Positions 34,386-43,221 are shown, counted from the first letter of the stretch. The stretch is 64,000 bases of DNA from Paraflavisolibacter caeni (GCF_025628885.1 NZ_JAOTIF010000001.1:372001-436000), one strand, 5' to 3'. The notes: a model not told the origin generated them from the letters alone. Translations and numbers: made by a program.

Positions 34386-34393
34386 GCGGAGAG
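34375..34393. terminator. Short hairpin across the stop codon of the sulfatase gene
   Basis: TCCGCC-GTA-GGCGGA with flanking GAG/CTC pairs, with the stop codon of the plus-strand gene in its loop, between two genes only 10 bp apart that converge. No T-run follows. Confidence 0.45.
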
Positions 34394-34395
34394 CA

Positions 34396-35136
34396 TTAGA
34401 TTTTCTTTGCCACAACAATCATCCTGGGTGTTTTTCGTACATCATAGGAATTTAAGTCGTGGTCACCGAAAACCTCTGTTACCTGCATTTTTTGAAAAGA
34501 TAACATATCGGTAAAGTCTCCGAGGCTAAACTTGGCTACCTTTTCCGTGTACTCTAAAGGCTCTTTTAAATTGGGATCTGTAACAATAATTCTTTTGAAA
34601 AAATGCGAATCATCGTGCCAGCGGTGAATTTCGTACTGTGTTTCATCTATAGTTTTCACCTCGTTGTGCAGTAGCCTGTCTTCGACATAGTGAACATTTA
34701 AATAGTCGAACAAAATAGTGCCTGTTGGCTTTAAGCATCCGGCGATCGTCCGTATCGCATCATCATGTTCGCGCCTTGTATTGAAGTAACCAAAGGAGGT
34801 AAAAAAGTTGAAAGCATAATCAAAATAGTTGACCCAAAAGGGGAGGCGCATGTCATGAACGTAGAAATGAAGTTTGCCGTTTTCAAACTGTTTGGCATAC
34901 TGGATACTGTCACTTGCAATGTCAATACCTGTTACGTCATAAGCATTGGTCGCTAACAGTTTGCTGTGCCTTCCTTTCCCGCAAGCAACATCTAAGATGC
35001 GACTGTCGCCTTCTGGTTTAAAATGGTTTAACAGGTTCTCTATGAACTTCCTGGCTTCAGCTTCATCGCGGTCAAAATATAATTTATGGTAATAGGGTGA
35101 GTTGAACCAGTTCTTGTACCATTCGTTGGTCGGCAT
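34396..35136 (-). CDS. Class I SAM-dependent methyltransferase
   Basis: A 246-residue cytosolic methyltransferase. ATG 35136 (MPTNEWYKNWFNSPYYHKLY) is the natural start of this family; the frame stays open for another 90 codons upstream only because it runs through an 11-bp repeat array, which gives an 11-residue repeat peptide there. Motif I is ILDVACGKGRHSKLLA, followed by VTGIDIASDSIQYAKQF and an FNFFTSFGYFNT motif. The C-terminal half resembles small-molecule methyltransferases; substrate unknown. Confidence 0.83.
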   Translation of the reverse strand: MPTNEWYKNWFNSPYYHKLYFDRDEAEARKFIENLLNHFKPEGDSRILDVACGKGRHSKLLATNAYDVTGIDIASDSIQYAKQFENGKLHFYVHDMRLPFWVNYFDYAFNFFTSFGYFNTRREHDDAIRTIAGCLKPTGTILFDYLNVHYVEDRLLHNEVKTIDETQYEIHRWHDDSHFFKRIIVTDPNLKEPLEYTEKVAKFSLGDFTDMLSFQKMQVTEVFGDHDLNSYDVRKTPRMIVVAKKI

Positions 35137-35268
35137 TTCTTTTTTTAACAAATGTAAAGCATACGAATTTGATGTAGTACAGTTCACCTGTTTCCACCCC
35201 GGCCATTTTGACCGCTTTGACCGCTTTTGACCGGTTTTGTCCCCCAAACCCAAATGTATCCTTCGTAC

Positions 35269-35334
35269 CTCAAGTATACCTGAAGCATACCTGAAGCATA
35301 CCTGAAGTATACCTGAAGCACACCTGAAGCACGA
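35269..35334. repeat. 11-bp-period repeat array B
   Basis: Six perfectly phased 11-mers: CTCAAGTATAC, CTGAAGCATAC, CTGAAGCATAC, CTGAAGTATAC, CTGAAGCACAC, CTGAAGCACGA. Preceded by CCTTCGTAC as in array A and followed by a TTTTGACC-containing flank that array C shares in inverted orientation. This is the best preserved copy in the window. Confidence 0.85.
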
Positions 35335-35456
35335 AATCAATTTTGACCCTCCCATCCCCCTCATTCCTACTTGAGCCGTACTTGAGCCCTGAAAAGTTTT
35401 TTTCACTATCTCAAACCTCTATTCATCATGCAGATATTCCAATATGTCAATATCCC

Positions 35457-35488
35457 TTTCAGAGGTTAATAGCAAACACCTAACTTTG
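35457..35488 (+). promoter_or_regulatory. Promoter of the psd gene
   Basis: TAACTTTG at 35481-35488 is a perfect TAnnTTTG -7 element; TTTC at 35457-35460 stands 20 bases before it in the -33 position. The transcript would start about ten bases before the ATG at 35506, giving a very short leader. Confidence 0.6.
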
Positions 35489-35505
35489 GCGTTTTAGTTT
35501 AATAC

Positions 35506-36162
35506 ATGAAAATTCACAAAGAAGGGCATAGGAGTATTGCTATCGCAATCATCATTTTTGCCATTATCAATCTGGTTACCCTGTTTTTTATCAGTGCTTA
35601 TTCACCCTTGATTAGCTGGCTTATTTTTGTTGTTACCTTTTGCTTGCTGCTATTTATCTTTTCTTTTTTCCGCATTCCGCGGCGCGCACATACAATAGGA
35701 GAGGATTCTTTGGTAGCTCCCTGCGACGGTACAGTTGTTGTAATTGAAGAGGTGCAGCCCGATGAGTATTTCAAGGACAAGAGAATCCAGCTTTCAATAT
35801 TCATGAGCCCCTTGAATGTGCATGTGAATCGTAATCCTGTCACTGGTGAAGTGGTATATAGCCAATATCACCCAGGGAAATACCTTGTAGCCTGGCATCC
35901 CAAGTCTTCTACCGACAATGAAAGACATTCTGTTGTTTATCGGGCCGGAGGCAAAGAAGTCCTGGTGAAGCAAATCGCTGGTGCACTTGCCAAGCGTATT
36001 GTCAACTATTTAAAGCCTGGTGACAAAGTAGAGCAGGGGAGTGAAATGGGCTTTATTAAATTTGGTTCCAGGGTGGATCTGTTATTACCCTTAGACACAA
36101 AGATTGATGTCCAGATCAACCAAAAAGTAAAGGGTGGCGTAACAGTCCTGGGAAAATGGTAA
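35506..36162 (+). CDS. psd: Phosphatidylserine decarboxylase family protein
   Basis: Makes phosphatidylethanolamine from phosphatidylserine. A 218-residue short form of the family, normal for Bacteroidota. Two membrane helices lie at about 9-30 and 33-55. The enzyme core contains EDSLVAPCDGTV, IFMSPLNVHVNRNP and the self-cleavage motif FGSRVDLLLP, where the Gly187-Ser188 bond is cut and Ser188 becomes the pyruvoyl group. It is transcribed from its own promoter. Confidence 0.9.
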   Translation: MKIHKEGHRSIAIAIIIFAIINLVTLFFISAYSPLISWLIFVVTFCLLLFIFSFFRIPRRAHTIGEDSLVAPCDGTVVVIEEVQPDEYFKDKRIQLSIFMSPLNVHVNRNPVTGEVVYSQYHPGKYLVAWHPKSSTDNERHSVVYRAGGKEVLVKQIAGALAKRIVNYLKPGDKVEQGSEMGFIKFGSRVDLLLPLDTKIDVQINQKVKGGVTVLGKW

Positions 36163-36214
36163 GTGGTTGCTAGTATTGCTGGAAAATTGTTGTATCTTAA
36201 CGCAAACACCAGCT

Positions 36215-36409
36215 ATGAAAAAGCCCTTACTGTTTGCAGCCGCAGGCCTGCTAACCACGGCCACCATAGTGTATGCAACCGTTGAGAAGAAACCAGCTGT
36301 AAAAGAAGATGCGAAGAAAGAAGCCGTGAAAAAAGAGACTCAGAAGAAGACAAACCACCATAATGCCAACAAGAGAAATTGTAGTTGGCACTTCACAAAA
36401 ACAACCTAA
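36215..36409 (+). CDS. Small exported Lys/Glu-rich protein
   Basis: A 64-residue protein starting at ATG 36215 (an upstream in-frame start would begin within 5 bp of psd and spoil the signal peptide). A signal peptide at 1-22 is followed by a highly charged tail (KKPAVKEDAKKEAVKKETQK) and a short basic end with one Cys. No family recognised. It lies 52 bp after psd and before a strong terminator, so it is probably the last gene of that transcript. Confidence 0.5.
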   Translation: MKKPLLFAAAGLLTTATIVYATVEKKPAVKEDAKKEAVKKETQKKTNHHNANKRNCSWHFTKTT

Positions 36410-36415
36410 AAACAG

Positions 36416-36437
36416 AAGCCCCATCCGGGGCTTTTTT
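36416..36437 (+). terminator. Intrinsic terminator after psd and the small exported protein
   Basis: AAGCCCC (36416-36422), loop ATCC, GGGGCTT (36427-36433), followed by a run of T. It ends the plus-strand psd transcript. Confidence 0.85.
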
Positions 36438-36462
36438 ATTAATTCCATACCTCCAGTCCAGC

Positions 36463-37158
36463 TCAGAATATATCTTCCAGCTCTTTCAGTGTCCTAACCG
36501 TATAGGTAGGCTTCAGGTTTTGCTCAGCACCGCTGTAATTCACATGTACCTGGTCCATGCCAACATTTATGGCACCTGCGATATCCACTTCAATCGTATC
36601 TCCAATCATAATGCTTTCCTTCACAGTAGCTCCTGTTTGACTCATGGCAAACTCAAATATCTCCTTTTCAGGCTTTAGGCTGTTGGATGATTCGGAAGTG
36701 ATTACTGCCTTGAAAAAGTGGTCCAATCCACAGCTTTGCAACTTGCATAGCTGTACTTTTTCGAAGCCATTGGTAATTAAATGAAGTTGATAACCCTTAT
36801 TGGTAAGGTATTGAAGAATTTCCTTGGTGTGAGGAAAGATGATGGTGCGGCTTGGTAGCAACTGTAAAAACAGGTCACTCATTTCCCTTGCCAATGTTTC
36901 ATCTGCAATCTTAAAGTCCAATAAAGCCAGCCACATTCGCTTCAGGCGCAGTTCATCCTGTTTGATATATCCCTTGCGGTAGCGTTCCCACAGTTTTTCA
37001 TTATGCTTCAGATAATTATTATAAAAGAGCTCAAAGTCATGAACCCCTCTCTCTGCCAGTTTCAGATCGAAGTGCATTTGTTCAAGTGTCTGCCTCGCAT
37101 TGGCATCAAAATCCCAGAGGGTATGATCCAGGTCGAAAAATATATGTTTATACTTCAT
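36463..37158 (-). CDS. YjjG-family HAD nucleotidase
   Basis: A 231-residue HAD-superfamily hydrolase close to YjjG, which dephosphorylates non-canonical pyrimidine nucleotides. Motif I is FFDLDHTLWDF, motif II LHLITNGFEK, the Lys is in SLKPEKEIFEFA, and motif IV is MIGDTIEVDIAGA. ATG 37158 is chosen because motif I then lies close to the N-terminus as usual. Divergent from the SDR gene (90 bp gap). Confidence 0.87.
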   Translation of the reverse strand: MKYKHIFFDLDHTLWDFDANARQTLEQMHFDLKLAERGVHDFELFYNNYLKHNEKLWERYRKGYIKQDELRLKRMWLALLDFKIADETLAREMSDLFLQLLPSRTIIFPHTKEILQYLTNKGYQLHLITNGFEKVQLCKLQSCGLDHFFKAVITSESSNSLKPEKEIFEFAMSQTGATVKESIMIGDTIEVDIAGAINVGMDQVHVNYSGAEQNLKPTYTVRTLKELEDIF

Positions 37159-37248
37159 GATAGGGCTCAAAAATACAAAGCTCTAAATGCCAAACTTTCC
37201 AATTGACAAATTATTCGGCATTTCTCTCTACATTCGTCCACCTCCAAA

Positions 37249-37956
37249 ATGAAGTCTATGAATGTTGTTATTACTGGTGCGTCCAGAGGATTAGGCAAAG
37301 CTATTGCAAGGAAATTTGCTGCAAATGGATATGATTTGTTTTTGAGTTCCCGTCACGAAGAGAGTTTATTACCGGCTGCTGAAGAATTGAAGGCAGAGTT
37401 TCCTTCTGTTGCTGTGCATGCCAAAGCATTTGACTTGGGGAAAAAGCAACAGGCTCAGTTTTTAGCCAGGTGGGTGCTGGAACAGGCGTCTTCAGTTGAT
37501 ATTTTGGTCAATAATGCAGGAACCTTTGTTCCTGGCAATGTATCCGATGAGCCAGACGGAGCGCTTGAAGAAATGCTGGATGTTAATTTATGCAGTGCTT
37601 ACCACCTTACCAGGGCTTTATTACCCAGGTTTATGGAGCAGCGGTCCGGTCATATATTTAATATGGGCTCTATTGCTGGTTTAAAGGCTTATCCGGGCGG
37701 TGGTTCATATAGCATCAGTAAGTTTGCATTGCATGGTTTTTCAAAGAATTTAAGGCATGAATTAATGCCTCACGGAATAAAGGTAACAACGCTCATACCC
37801 GGCGCTGTATTCACTGATTCCTGGAAGGGATTTGTCGCAGAGGAAAGAATCATGCAAGCCGATGATATTGCCCAATTAGTATATACTGCCAGCCAGTTAT
37901 CTCTGCAGGCAACTGTTGAAGAAATTATTATAAGACCGCAGTTGGGGGACTTATAA
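37249..37956 (+). CDS. Short-chain dehydrogenase/reductase
   Basis: A 235-residue NAD(P)-dependent oxidoreductase. The cofactor motif is TGASRGLGKAI (residues 9-19), then NNAGTF. The catalytic part is GSIAGLKAYPGGGSYSISK, with YxxxK as Y-S-I-S-K, and a PG motif follows (LIPGAVFTDSW). Arg near residue 36 suggests NADP preference. Substrate unknown. It converges with the response regulator gene, with a 21-bp gap. Confidence 0.88.
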   Translation: MKSMNVVITGASRGLGKAIARKFAANGYDLFLSSRHEESLLPAAEELKAEFPSVAVHAKAFDLGKKQQAQFLARWVLEQASSVDILVNNAGTFVPGNVSDEPDGALEEMLDVNLCSAYHLTRALLPRFMEQRSGHIFNMGSIAGLKAYPGGGSYSISKFALHGFSKNLRHELMPHGIKVTTLIPGAVFTDSWKGFVAEERIMQADDIAQLVYTASQLSLQATVEEIIIRPQLGDL

Positions 37957-37977
37957 CCCCCAGCGTACCCCCGGCCC

Positions 37978-38688
37978 CTAAACCTCCGTATACTTATAAC
38001 CAACTCCCCTTACCGAATGGAAAAATTTAGGAGTGCGGCTGTCTTCCTCAAAATATTTGCGGAAGTTCAAAATAAAGTTGTCTATTGTTCTCGTAGTGGG
38101 GTATACGTTATAACCCCAAACAGATTGCAATATTTTCTCACGGGGCACTACTTCATTCTTGTTTTCAATCAATAATTTCAGGAGCATTACTTCTTTCTTG
38201 CTCAACTGGAGCTTTTCTCCCCTTAATGTCTTTGCTTCCTGAGCTTTAAAATCTATACTATTGCCGCCAAAGTCATAGGTTTCGCCAATCGTGGTCTTTT
38301 CCTGTAGTTTTTTACTCTTATTGATCAGTTTCTGAATACGGAGTAATAATTCTTCCAGATCAAAAGGTTTGGTCATGTAATCATCGGCTCCTTTCTTCAG
38401 GCCAAGTATTTTGTCACTACTGGTGTTTTTTGCGCTTAAGATCAAGATAGGAACTTCATCATTGGTCAGCCTGATGTTTTGGGTTACATTGATACCATCA
38501 ATTTCAGGAATCATTACATCCAGGATGATCAAATCAAAATACTCGTTCTGGGATGCCTTCATAGCTGCGGCACCATCATAAGCTGAGGTTACTTCGTATC
38601 CCTCAAGCTCAAGGTTCATTTTTAATGTTTCGTGCAGGTTTTCTTCATCTTCCACTAAAAGGATCGATGGCTTTTTTGTTTGTTCCAT
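37978..38688 (-). CDS. OmpR/PhoB-family response regulator
   Basis: A 236-residue two-component regulator: a receiver domain at about 8-122 (ILLVEDEENLHETLKMNLE, phosphorylation Asp in LIILDVMIPEIDG, conserved Lys in DDYMTKPFD) and a winged-helix DNA-binding domain at about 135-234 (TLRGEKLQLSKKEVMLLKLL, REKILQSVWGY, RTIDNFILNFRKYFE). It is encoded 6 bp after its cognate sensor kinase and must be co-transcribed with it. Target genes cannot be inferred. Confidence 0.93.
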   Translation of the reverse strand: MEQTKKPSILLVEDEENLHETLKMNLELEGYEVTSAYDGAAAMKASQNEYFDLIILDVMIPEIDGINVTQNIRLTNDEVPILILSAKNTSSDKILGLKKGADDYMTKPFDLEELLLRIQKLINKSKKLQEKTTIGETYDFGGNSIDFKAQEAKTLRGEKLQLSKKEVMLLKLLIENKNEVVPREKILQSVWGYNVYPTTRTIDNFILNFRKYFEEDSRTPKFFHSVRGVGYKYTEV

Positions 38689-38694
38689 TCCAGA

Positions 38695-39681
38695 TTATTT
38701 AGCGTCAAAGTGTACGGTAAAAATACTTCCTAGAGGTTTATTATTCGTCACTGTAAAAAAGGCCTTGTGGTCATGTGCTATGATTTTACAAAGGTAAAGT
38801 CCAAGGCCAGTTCCTTTCGCATTGCGTGTTTGTTCGTTTCCTATCCGGTAAAACTTTTTAAAGATATTTTTCTTTTCGACATCTTCAATCCCTGGTCCTT
38901 CATCTGCCACCTGCAGTAATATCTCCTTGTCTTTACGGGTCAATTGAAAGGAGACCGGTTTTTCGCGAGGAGAGTATTTGTTGGCATTTTCCAGAAGATT
39001 ACTGATCAGCAGCTTTAATAGAAGGGGGTCTCCATAAAGTGTTACATCAGACTCAACTTCCTCCTTAATATGACGATCGGGGTAGCGGGAAGAAAATTGA
39101 TGTACCACATCTGCTGCCAGCCTGGAAAAGTCCAGTTCTTCTTTTGAGATATGATATGAGTGGCCTTCCAGTTGTGATGAAAGTAGAATATTATTGATGA
39201 GCATATCAAGCCTCAGCGTTTCCTGCAGCGTTGTTTTCATTAGTTTACTGCGCCTGGCTTCATCTAGCTGATGTTTCTGCATTGTTTCCAGATTAAGGCG
39301 AGCCACAGCTATAGGCGTTTTCAATTCATGCGTAATCGCCATTACAAAGTTTTGTTGCTGCTGCTGTAGACGAAAGTGCCGTCTTACAGAGCGGAAGATA
39401 AAGACTGCACCCAGGATAATGAACAATAAGAAGGTTGTGCCTTCTCCAATATGCCTGATGGTATTTCTCTTTCTATGATCCTCAATGGATAAGCGTTCCT
39501 TGTTAAAGCTAACAGGATCGGAACGCATATGTTCAATCTTATCCATCTTCAGTTGATAGATTTGATGGTTCTGCGTTTCTAAAACCAGGAACCACCAGGC
39601 TAAGGCTACAACGATGTAAAGCAACAATACCCAATAAATGATCGTTGCCCGACGTAGCTTCCTTCTGCTTTCATCAGCCAT
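38695..39681 (-). CDS. Sensor histidine kinase
   Basis: A 328-residue membrane histidine kinase. Two membrane helices (about 10-33 and 75-95) enclose a short periplasmic loop of about 40 residues. A dimerisation/phosphoacceptor segment MAITHELKTPIAVARLNLE follows at about 115-133, then the ATPase boxes N (LISNLLENANKYS), G1 (VADEGPGIEDVE) and G2 (GTGLGLYLCKII). There is no HAMP or PAS domain, so sensing probably involves the small loop or the membrane. Pairs with the response regulator next to it. Confidence 0.93.
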   Translation of the reverse strand: MADESRRKLRRATIIYWVLLLYIVVALAWWFLVLETQNHQIYQLKMDKIEHMRSDPVSFNKERLSIEDHRKRNTIRHIGEGTTFLLFIILGAVFIFRSVRRHFRLQQQQQNFVMAITHELKTPIAVARLNLETMQKHQLDEARRSKLMKTTLQETLRLDMLINNILLSSQLEGHSYHISKEELDFSRLAADVVHQFSSRYPDRHIKEEVESDVTLYGDPLLLKLLISNLLENANKYSPREKPVSFQLTRKDKEILLQVADEGPGIEDVEKKNIFKKFYRIGNEQTRNAKGTGLGLYLCKIIAHDHKAFFTVTNNKPLGSIFTVHFDAK

Positions 39682-39686
39682 AATAG

Positions 39687-39777
39687 TTAATATTAATAAG
39701 CATTAGACAATCGGCAATAGGCAAATCGGTAATGGCTAATTTAGTCGTTTGCCTGTTGCCCGTTGCTTATTGTGCTT
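39687..39777. repeat. Short-word intergenic repeat (GCAATxGGCAAAT type)
   Basis: Between the kinase and gldH the sequence is built of related words: CAATCGGCAATAGGC, AAATCGGTAATGGC, TTTGCCTGTTGCCCG, TTGCTTATTG. They read partly as inverted copies and reach up to the 3' end of gldH. Confidence 0.45.
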
Positions 39778-40261
39778 TCTTTTCCATTCTGATCCCTACC
39801 CCCATTACATTTTGCAAAGGTTCTTCGCGCATGATATTTTCGAGGATGAAAGTATAATTACCGGCTTTATAGAAGTTTACCTTTTCCGGATCGAGTGTAA
39901 TGGGAATCCTGTGTTCATACAGGTCGTCCATGCCACTTGCCATCCATCCCTTTTCGTTTGTAGCCAGAGGTAATTCAAGTGTAAACTTTTCTGATTTCTT
40001 ACCAGGAGCCTGGACGTACAGATTAAGCCAAAGGTTGTTGTAATTATATTTTTCGTTGTGCCGGAAGATCAGATATAATTGGTAAGGCGACAATGTATCG
40101 CTTATGGCAAACTCGAATTTGGGTTTATAACTACTCTTCCATTCATGGCGTGGCATGTTGGAAACTTTTTCATAAAGATCAATTTTACTACACGAAGAGA
40201 GCAATAGGCAGGAGAGTAGCAGTGTATAAAGAGTAAAGTATAGTTTACGTTCCTTTTTCAA
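39767..40261 (-). CDS. gldH: Gliding motility lipoprotein GldH
   Basis: A 164-residue outer-membrane or periplasmic lipoprotein of the gliding machinery: a short signal with lipobox LLSSC (about residue 20), then the GldH pattern (HEWKSSYKPKFEFAISDT, YQLYLIFRHNEKYNYNNLWLNLYV, GWMASGMDDLYEHRIPI). No ATG lies between the end of yicC and the signal peptide; the likely start is TTG at 40261 or 40267. It lies on the same strand as yicC, 119 bp downstream of it. Confidence 0.87.
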   Translation of the reverse strand: MKKERKLYFTLYTLLLSCLLLSSCSKIDLYEKVSNMPRHEWKSSYKPKFEFAISDTLSPYQLYLIFRHNEKYNYNNLWLNLYVQAPGKKSEKFTLELPLATNEKGWMASGMDDLYEHRIPITLDPEKVNFYKAGNYTFILENIMREEPLQNVMGVGIRMEKKAQ

Positions 40262-40380
40262 AATCAAATGTTTTTTGCAAAAGTAAAGCAATGGAAACGA
40301 GTCCAGAAAGTGGAAAGGAGGTAAGTCCGAAAGAATGTATCCTTCAATATTCGTCTTCCGGACTTTATGGGCTTTTAGAT

Positions 40381-41256
40381 TTACAATATATTCAACACCT
40401 GTTCTTTTGCTTTTTCCAACTCGTCTTTCATCAGTACCACGCACTTTTGGATCGTTGAGTCATAAGCTTTGGAGCCAGTTGTATTGATTTCTCTGCCTAT
40501 TTCCTGAAGTATAAAAGATAACTTCTTGCCTTTTGAGTTTTCTTCATCGATCATCACTGAGAGAAAGTATTCGCAATGGTTGGTCAGTCGCACCTGCTCT
40601 TCGCTGATGTCGATCTTCTCAATATAATAAATCAGTTCCTGTTCCAGCCGGTTACCATCATAAGCATCTTTACCTACTCTTTCTTCCAGGAGTCCTACAA
40701 TTCCATCCCGGATCTTTTTTTGGCGCAGAGGTTCCAGTTCTATTACTTTCTTCTGCTGGATCATAATATTGTCAATGCGCTGTTGTAAATCTGCCTGCAA
40801 TGCCTTGCCTTCTTCTACACGATGCTGATTAAGGTCTTCAATAGCAGCAAGGAGAATTTTTTCAAACTCATTCCATTCTTCGTCGGTAAGCGTTTCACTG
40901 GTTGGCGTAATTACTTCAGGAAGTTTCACCAGCGTGCTTAAAATAGAGGAAGGATCAAGATTCAGTTCAGCAGACAGGGATGCGAGTGAATGGTAATATG
41001 CCTTGGCAAGCTGGGTGTTTATGGTAACAGGCTTGGCGTTGCCTGTATCTTTTAAACTGATCATACAGTCAACCGATCCCCGCAATAGGTTTTCAGATAG
41101 CACTCTTCGGATATCAAATTCAAATGGCTTCAAAAAAGCTGGCATCTTAAGCTGCAATTCAAACTGCTTTCCATTTAATGATTTGATGTCGACTAAAAAA
41201 GTTTTCCCGCCAACAGTGCGTTCAGCCCTTCCGAAACCAGTCATAGATTTTAGCAT
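40381..41256 (-). CDS. YicC/YloC-family endoribonuclease
   Basis: A 291-residue protein of the conserved YicC family, reported to be a ribonuclease acting on RNA in several bacteria. It has the signature start MLKSMTGFGRAE and a C-terminal DUF1732 part (QELIYYIEKIDISEEQVRL, then KKLSFILQEIGREINTTGSKA). Length and ends are typical. It lies upstream of gldH on the same strand; 88 bp before its start, on the same strand, is a terminator-like palindrome. Confidence 0.92.
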   Translation of the reverse strand: MLKSMTGFGRAERTVGGKTFLVDIKSLNGKQFELQLKMPAFLKPFEFDIRRVLSENLLRGSVDCMISLKDTGNAKPVTINTQLAKAYYHSLASLSAELNLDPSSILSTLVKLPEVITPTSETLTDEEWNEFEKILLAAIEDLNQHRVEEGKALQADLQQRIDNIMIQQKKVIELEPLRQKKIRDGIVGLLEERVGKDAYDGNRLEQELIYYIEKIDISEEQVRLTNHCEYFLSVMIDEENSKGKKLSFILQEIGREINTTGSKAYDSTIQKCVVLMKDELEKAKEQVLNIL

Positions 41257-41654
41257 GTAAGTACATTTTGATAAAGGATAAAGATATTTGAATTCTCTTG
41301 TAAATCATGTGCGGCAAGGGATGATTATGATCAAAATAAAAAAAGCCTCGCGATCGCGAGGCTAATATGTAGATGGGTTAGTAAGTACAGGAAATAAATT
41401 TCCTATCACAATATTAAAAAATATTTTTTCCATACTAAAAAAAATTAGGAACATTTTTATTCACATTTTTAAATCTGTGTTGTGGATTAATGATTTTGAA
41501 CTTAAAAATTTGGTCTCAGTTGTACTGGTCATTGTGTATTATGATCATGAGTAAACTTGATTTTATTGTTCATTGCTTTGTTCATTGAGTAATTATCCCT
41601 TTAACAATAAACCCAAAACATAAACTCCAAACTCCCTTTATCTTTATCTAAAAA
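41257..41654. other. AT-rich intergenic region between yicC and the LpxD-like gene
   Basis: About 400 bp, divergent genes on both sides. It holds the terminator-like palindrome and, before the LpxD-like gene, TATCTTTA (around 41638), one mismatch from a -7 element. Nothing else can be supported. Confidence 0.4.
41335..41363 (-). terminator. Minus-strand terminator-like palindrome upstream of yicC
   Basis: AGCCTCGCGATCGCGAGGCT at 41344-41363 is a perfect 20-base palindrome; on the minus strand it is followed by seven T and further A/T-rich sequence. No gene ends upstream of it on that strand, so it could close a small RNA or act as an attenuator in the yicC leader. The nearby AGGAAATTTATTTCCT hairpin (about 41389-41404) supports a structured transcript. 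Confidence 0.6.
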
Positions 41655-42602
41655 ATGCGTTTTGAACGACCGGTTCCAATAACCGAAATAGCATCATTGA
41701 TTGGAGCAGAAATTATCGGCAATCAACAAGGTGTTGCTACAGGCATCAATGAAATTCACAAGGTAGAAGAAGGAGACCTGGTGTTTGTAGATCATCCAAA
41801 ATATTATGATAAGTGTATTAACTCTGCGGCAACTTATATCATCATCAATCAAAAGACTGATTTTCCTTCACACAAGGCATTGCTTTTAGTAGAACATCCA
41901 TTTGAGGCTTATCTTACTATCGTTCAGCAATTTCGTCCTTTTCAACCTTTAAAAAAGCCTGTTAGTGATTCGGCGAGCATTGGCGAAAATACTATTGTTA
42001 TGCCAGGTGTTGTTCTCGGCAATCATGTACGAATAGGCTCCAATTGTATTATCCATGCTAATGTAGTAATCATGGATCATTGCATTATTGGCGATAATGT
42101 AATCATTCAGCCAGGTACTATCATTGGTTCGGACGCTTTCTATTATAATAAGAAAACAAACCGCGATGTTCACTACAAGAAAATGTTGAGCTGTGGTCGG
42201 GTAGTCATTGAAAATGACGTGGAGATTGGAGCTAATTGTACGATTGATCGTGGTGTAAGTGGGGATACAGTTATTGGTGCCGGTACTAAGATGGATAATC
42301 TTGTGCACATTGGGCATGATACAGTTGTGGGGCGGAATTGTTTGTTTGCTGCACAGGTAGGTATAGCTGGCGCCACGATTATTGAGGATAATGTTATTTT
42401 ATGGGGGCAGGTTGGTGTAAGCAAAACGCTTACAATTGGAAAAGGAGCGGAATTGTATGCTCAAAGTGGTGTGCCAGCAAGCCTTGAGGGTGGTAAGAAA
42501 TACTTTGGCTCTCCTGCGGAAGATGCCATGCAAAAGAAAAAGGAGATTGTTTGGATCAAGCGTATTCCTAAGTTATGGGAGAAGGTGATGAATAAGCACT
42601 GA
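41655..42602 (+). CDS. LpxD-like UDP-3-O-acylglucosamine N-acyltransferase
   Basis: A 315-residue hexapeptide-repeat acyltransferase. An N-terminal LpxD-type uridine-binding domain (residues 1-100, [30 protein letters not shown]) is followed by a left-handed beta helix of hexapeptides (about 108-275, [33 protein letters not shown]). LpxD adds the N-linked acyl chain of lipid A. The catalytic His may be the one in [11 protein letters not shown]. It stands alone rather than with lpxA/lpxC, so it is possibly a second LpxD-type enzyme of the genome. Confidence 0.83.
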   Translation: MRFERPVPITEIASLIGAEIIGNQQGVATGINEIHKVEEGDLVFVDHPKYYDKCINSAATYIIINQKTDFPSHKALLLVEHPFEAYLTIVQQFRPFQPLKKPVSDSASIGENTIVMPGVVLGNHVRIGSNCIIHANVVIMDHCIIGDNVIIQPGTIIGSDAFYYNKKTNRDVHYKKMLSCGRVVIENDVEIGANCTIDRGVSGDTVIGAGTKMDNLVHIGHDTVVGRNCLFAAQVGIAGATIIEDNVILWGQVGVSKTLTIGKGAELYAQSGVPASLEGGKKYFGSPAEDAMQKKKEIVWIKRIPKLWEKVMNKH

Positions 42603-42624
42603 TCTTACCTGGAGAGGTCATCTA

Positions 42625-42711
42625 ACTTAACAGGAACATTAAAATGGTAAACGTCAAACAAATAGGGAGAATAGCTTAGCTGCCTCTTCTTTGTTTGACG
42701 TTCTGTTAAGC
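42625..42711. terminator. Long inverted repeat between convergent genes
   Basis: CTTAACAG and AACGTCAAACAAA on the left (42650-42662 for the second part) pair with TTTGTTTGACGTT (42690-42702) and CTGTTAAG on the right. The left arm carries an extra 16-base bulge. It sits between the LpxD-like gene and the CBS protein gene, which converge, and probably terminates both. Confidence 0.55.
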
Positions 42712-42759
42712 AATTAGCGTTAGTACGAATTAAAATTTAAAACTTTCGTTCGTGAGTGA

Positions 42760-43221
42760 TCAAAAAACAAAATGTCTTGCTTCTTCCTGATTAATCAGCT
42801 GTACTGCCAGGTTGTTATCTAGTTTGTCCTCTGTATCTAAAATAGCTTGTCTTAGAAGATCGTGAATGGTAATAATGCCTGCGAATTTATGGTTGTCATC
42901 AAATGTTAAAAGGTAGCGGGTTTTGTGCATGTTGACCAACCTCATACAGTAAGCAATAGTGTCTGTAATATCAACAATAGGATAATCTGTAGACATTACT
43001 TCTTGGACTGGGGTGGTGCTGCTGGTTCGGCCTCTTAGAATGACATTTCTGCTGTAGTCTCGTTCGGTGAATATCCCTTTAAACTGGTCGCCCTGCATGA
43101 CTATCAGGTAGCTGATGTTCAGGCTGCTCAACTGGCTTAAAGCGTCAATAACGAGTGTTTCTGGGGAAACGGTATTAAATCTCTTAGATTTTGTCTCTAG
43201 GACGTTTTTTACTGTTCGCAT
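42760..43221 (-). CDS. Tandem CBS-domain protein
   Basis: A 153-residue protein of two CBS domains (about 8-75 and 80-140): VSPETLVIDALSQLSSLNIS with GIFTERDYSRNVI, and DITDTIAYCMRLVNMHKTRYL with FAGIITIHDLLR. CBS pairs bind adenine nucleotides and regulate partner proteins. No catalytic domain is attached. ATG 43221 is preferred over a TTG six codons earlier. Confidence 0.85.
   Translation of the reverse strand: MRTVKNVLETKSKRFNTVSPETLVIDALSQLSSLNISYLIVMQGDQFKGIFTERDYSRNVILRGRTSSTTPVQEVMSTDYPIVDITDTIAYCMRLVNMHKTRYLLTFDDNHKFAGIITIHDLLRQAILDTEDKLDNNLAVQLINQEEARHFVF

Larger units (their letters stand above)
35137..35505. other. Intergenic region with repeat array B and the psd promoter
   Basis: About 370 bp. 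The left part has a tandem GACCGCTTT word (35207-35240) and the 11-bp repeat array at 35269-35334; the right end has the psd promoter. No additional gene is seen. Confidence 0.6.
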
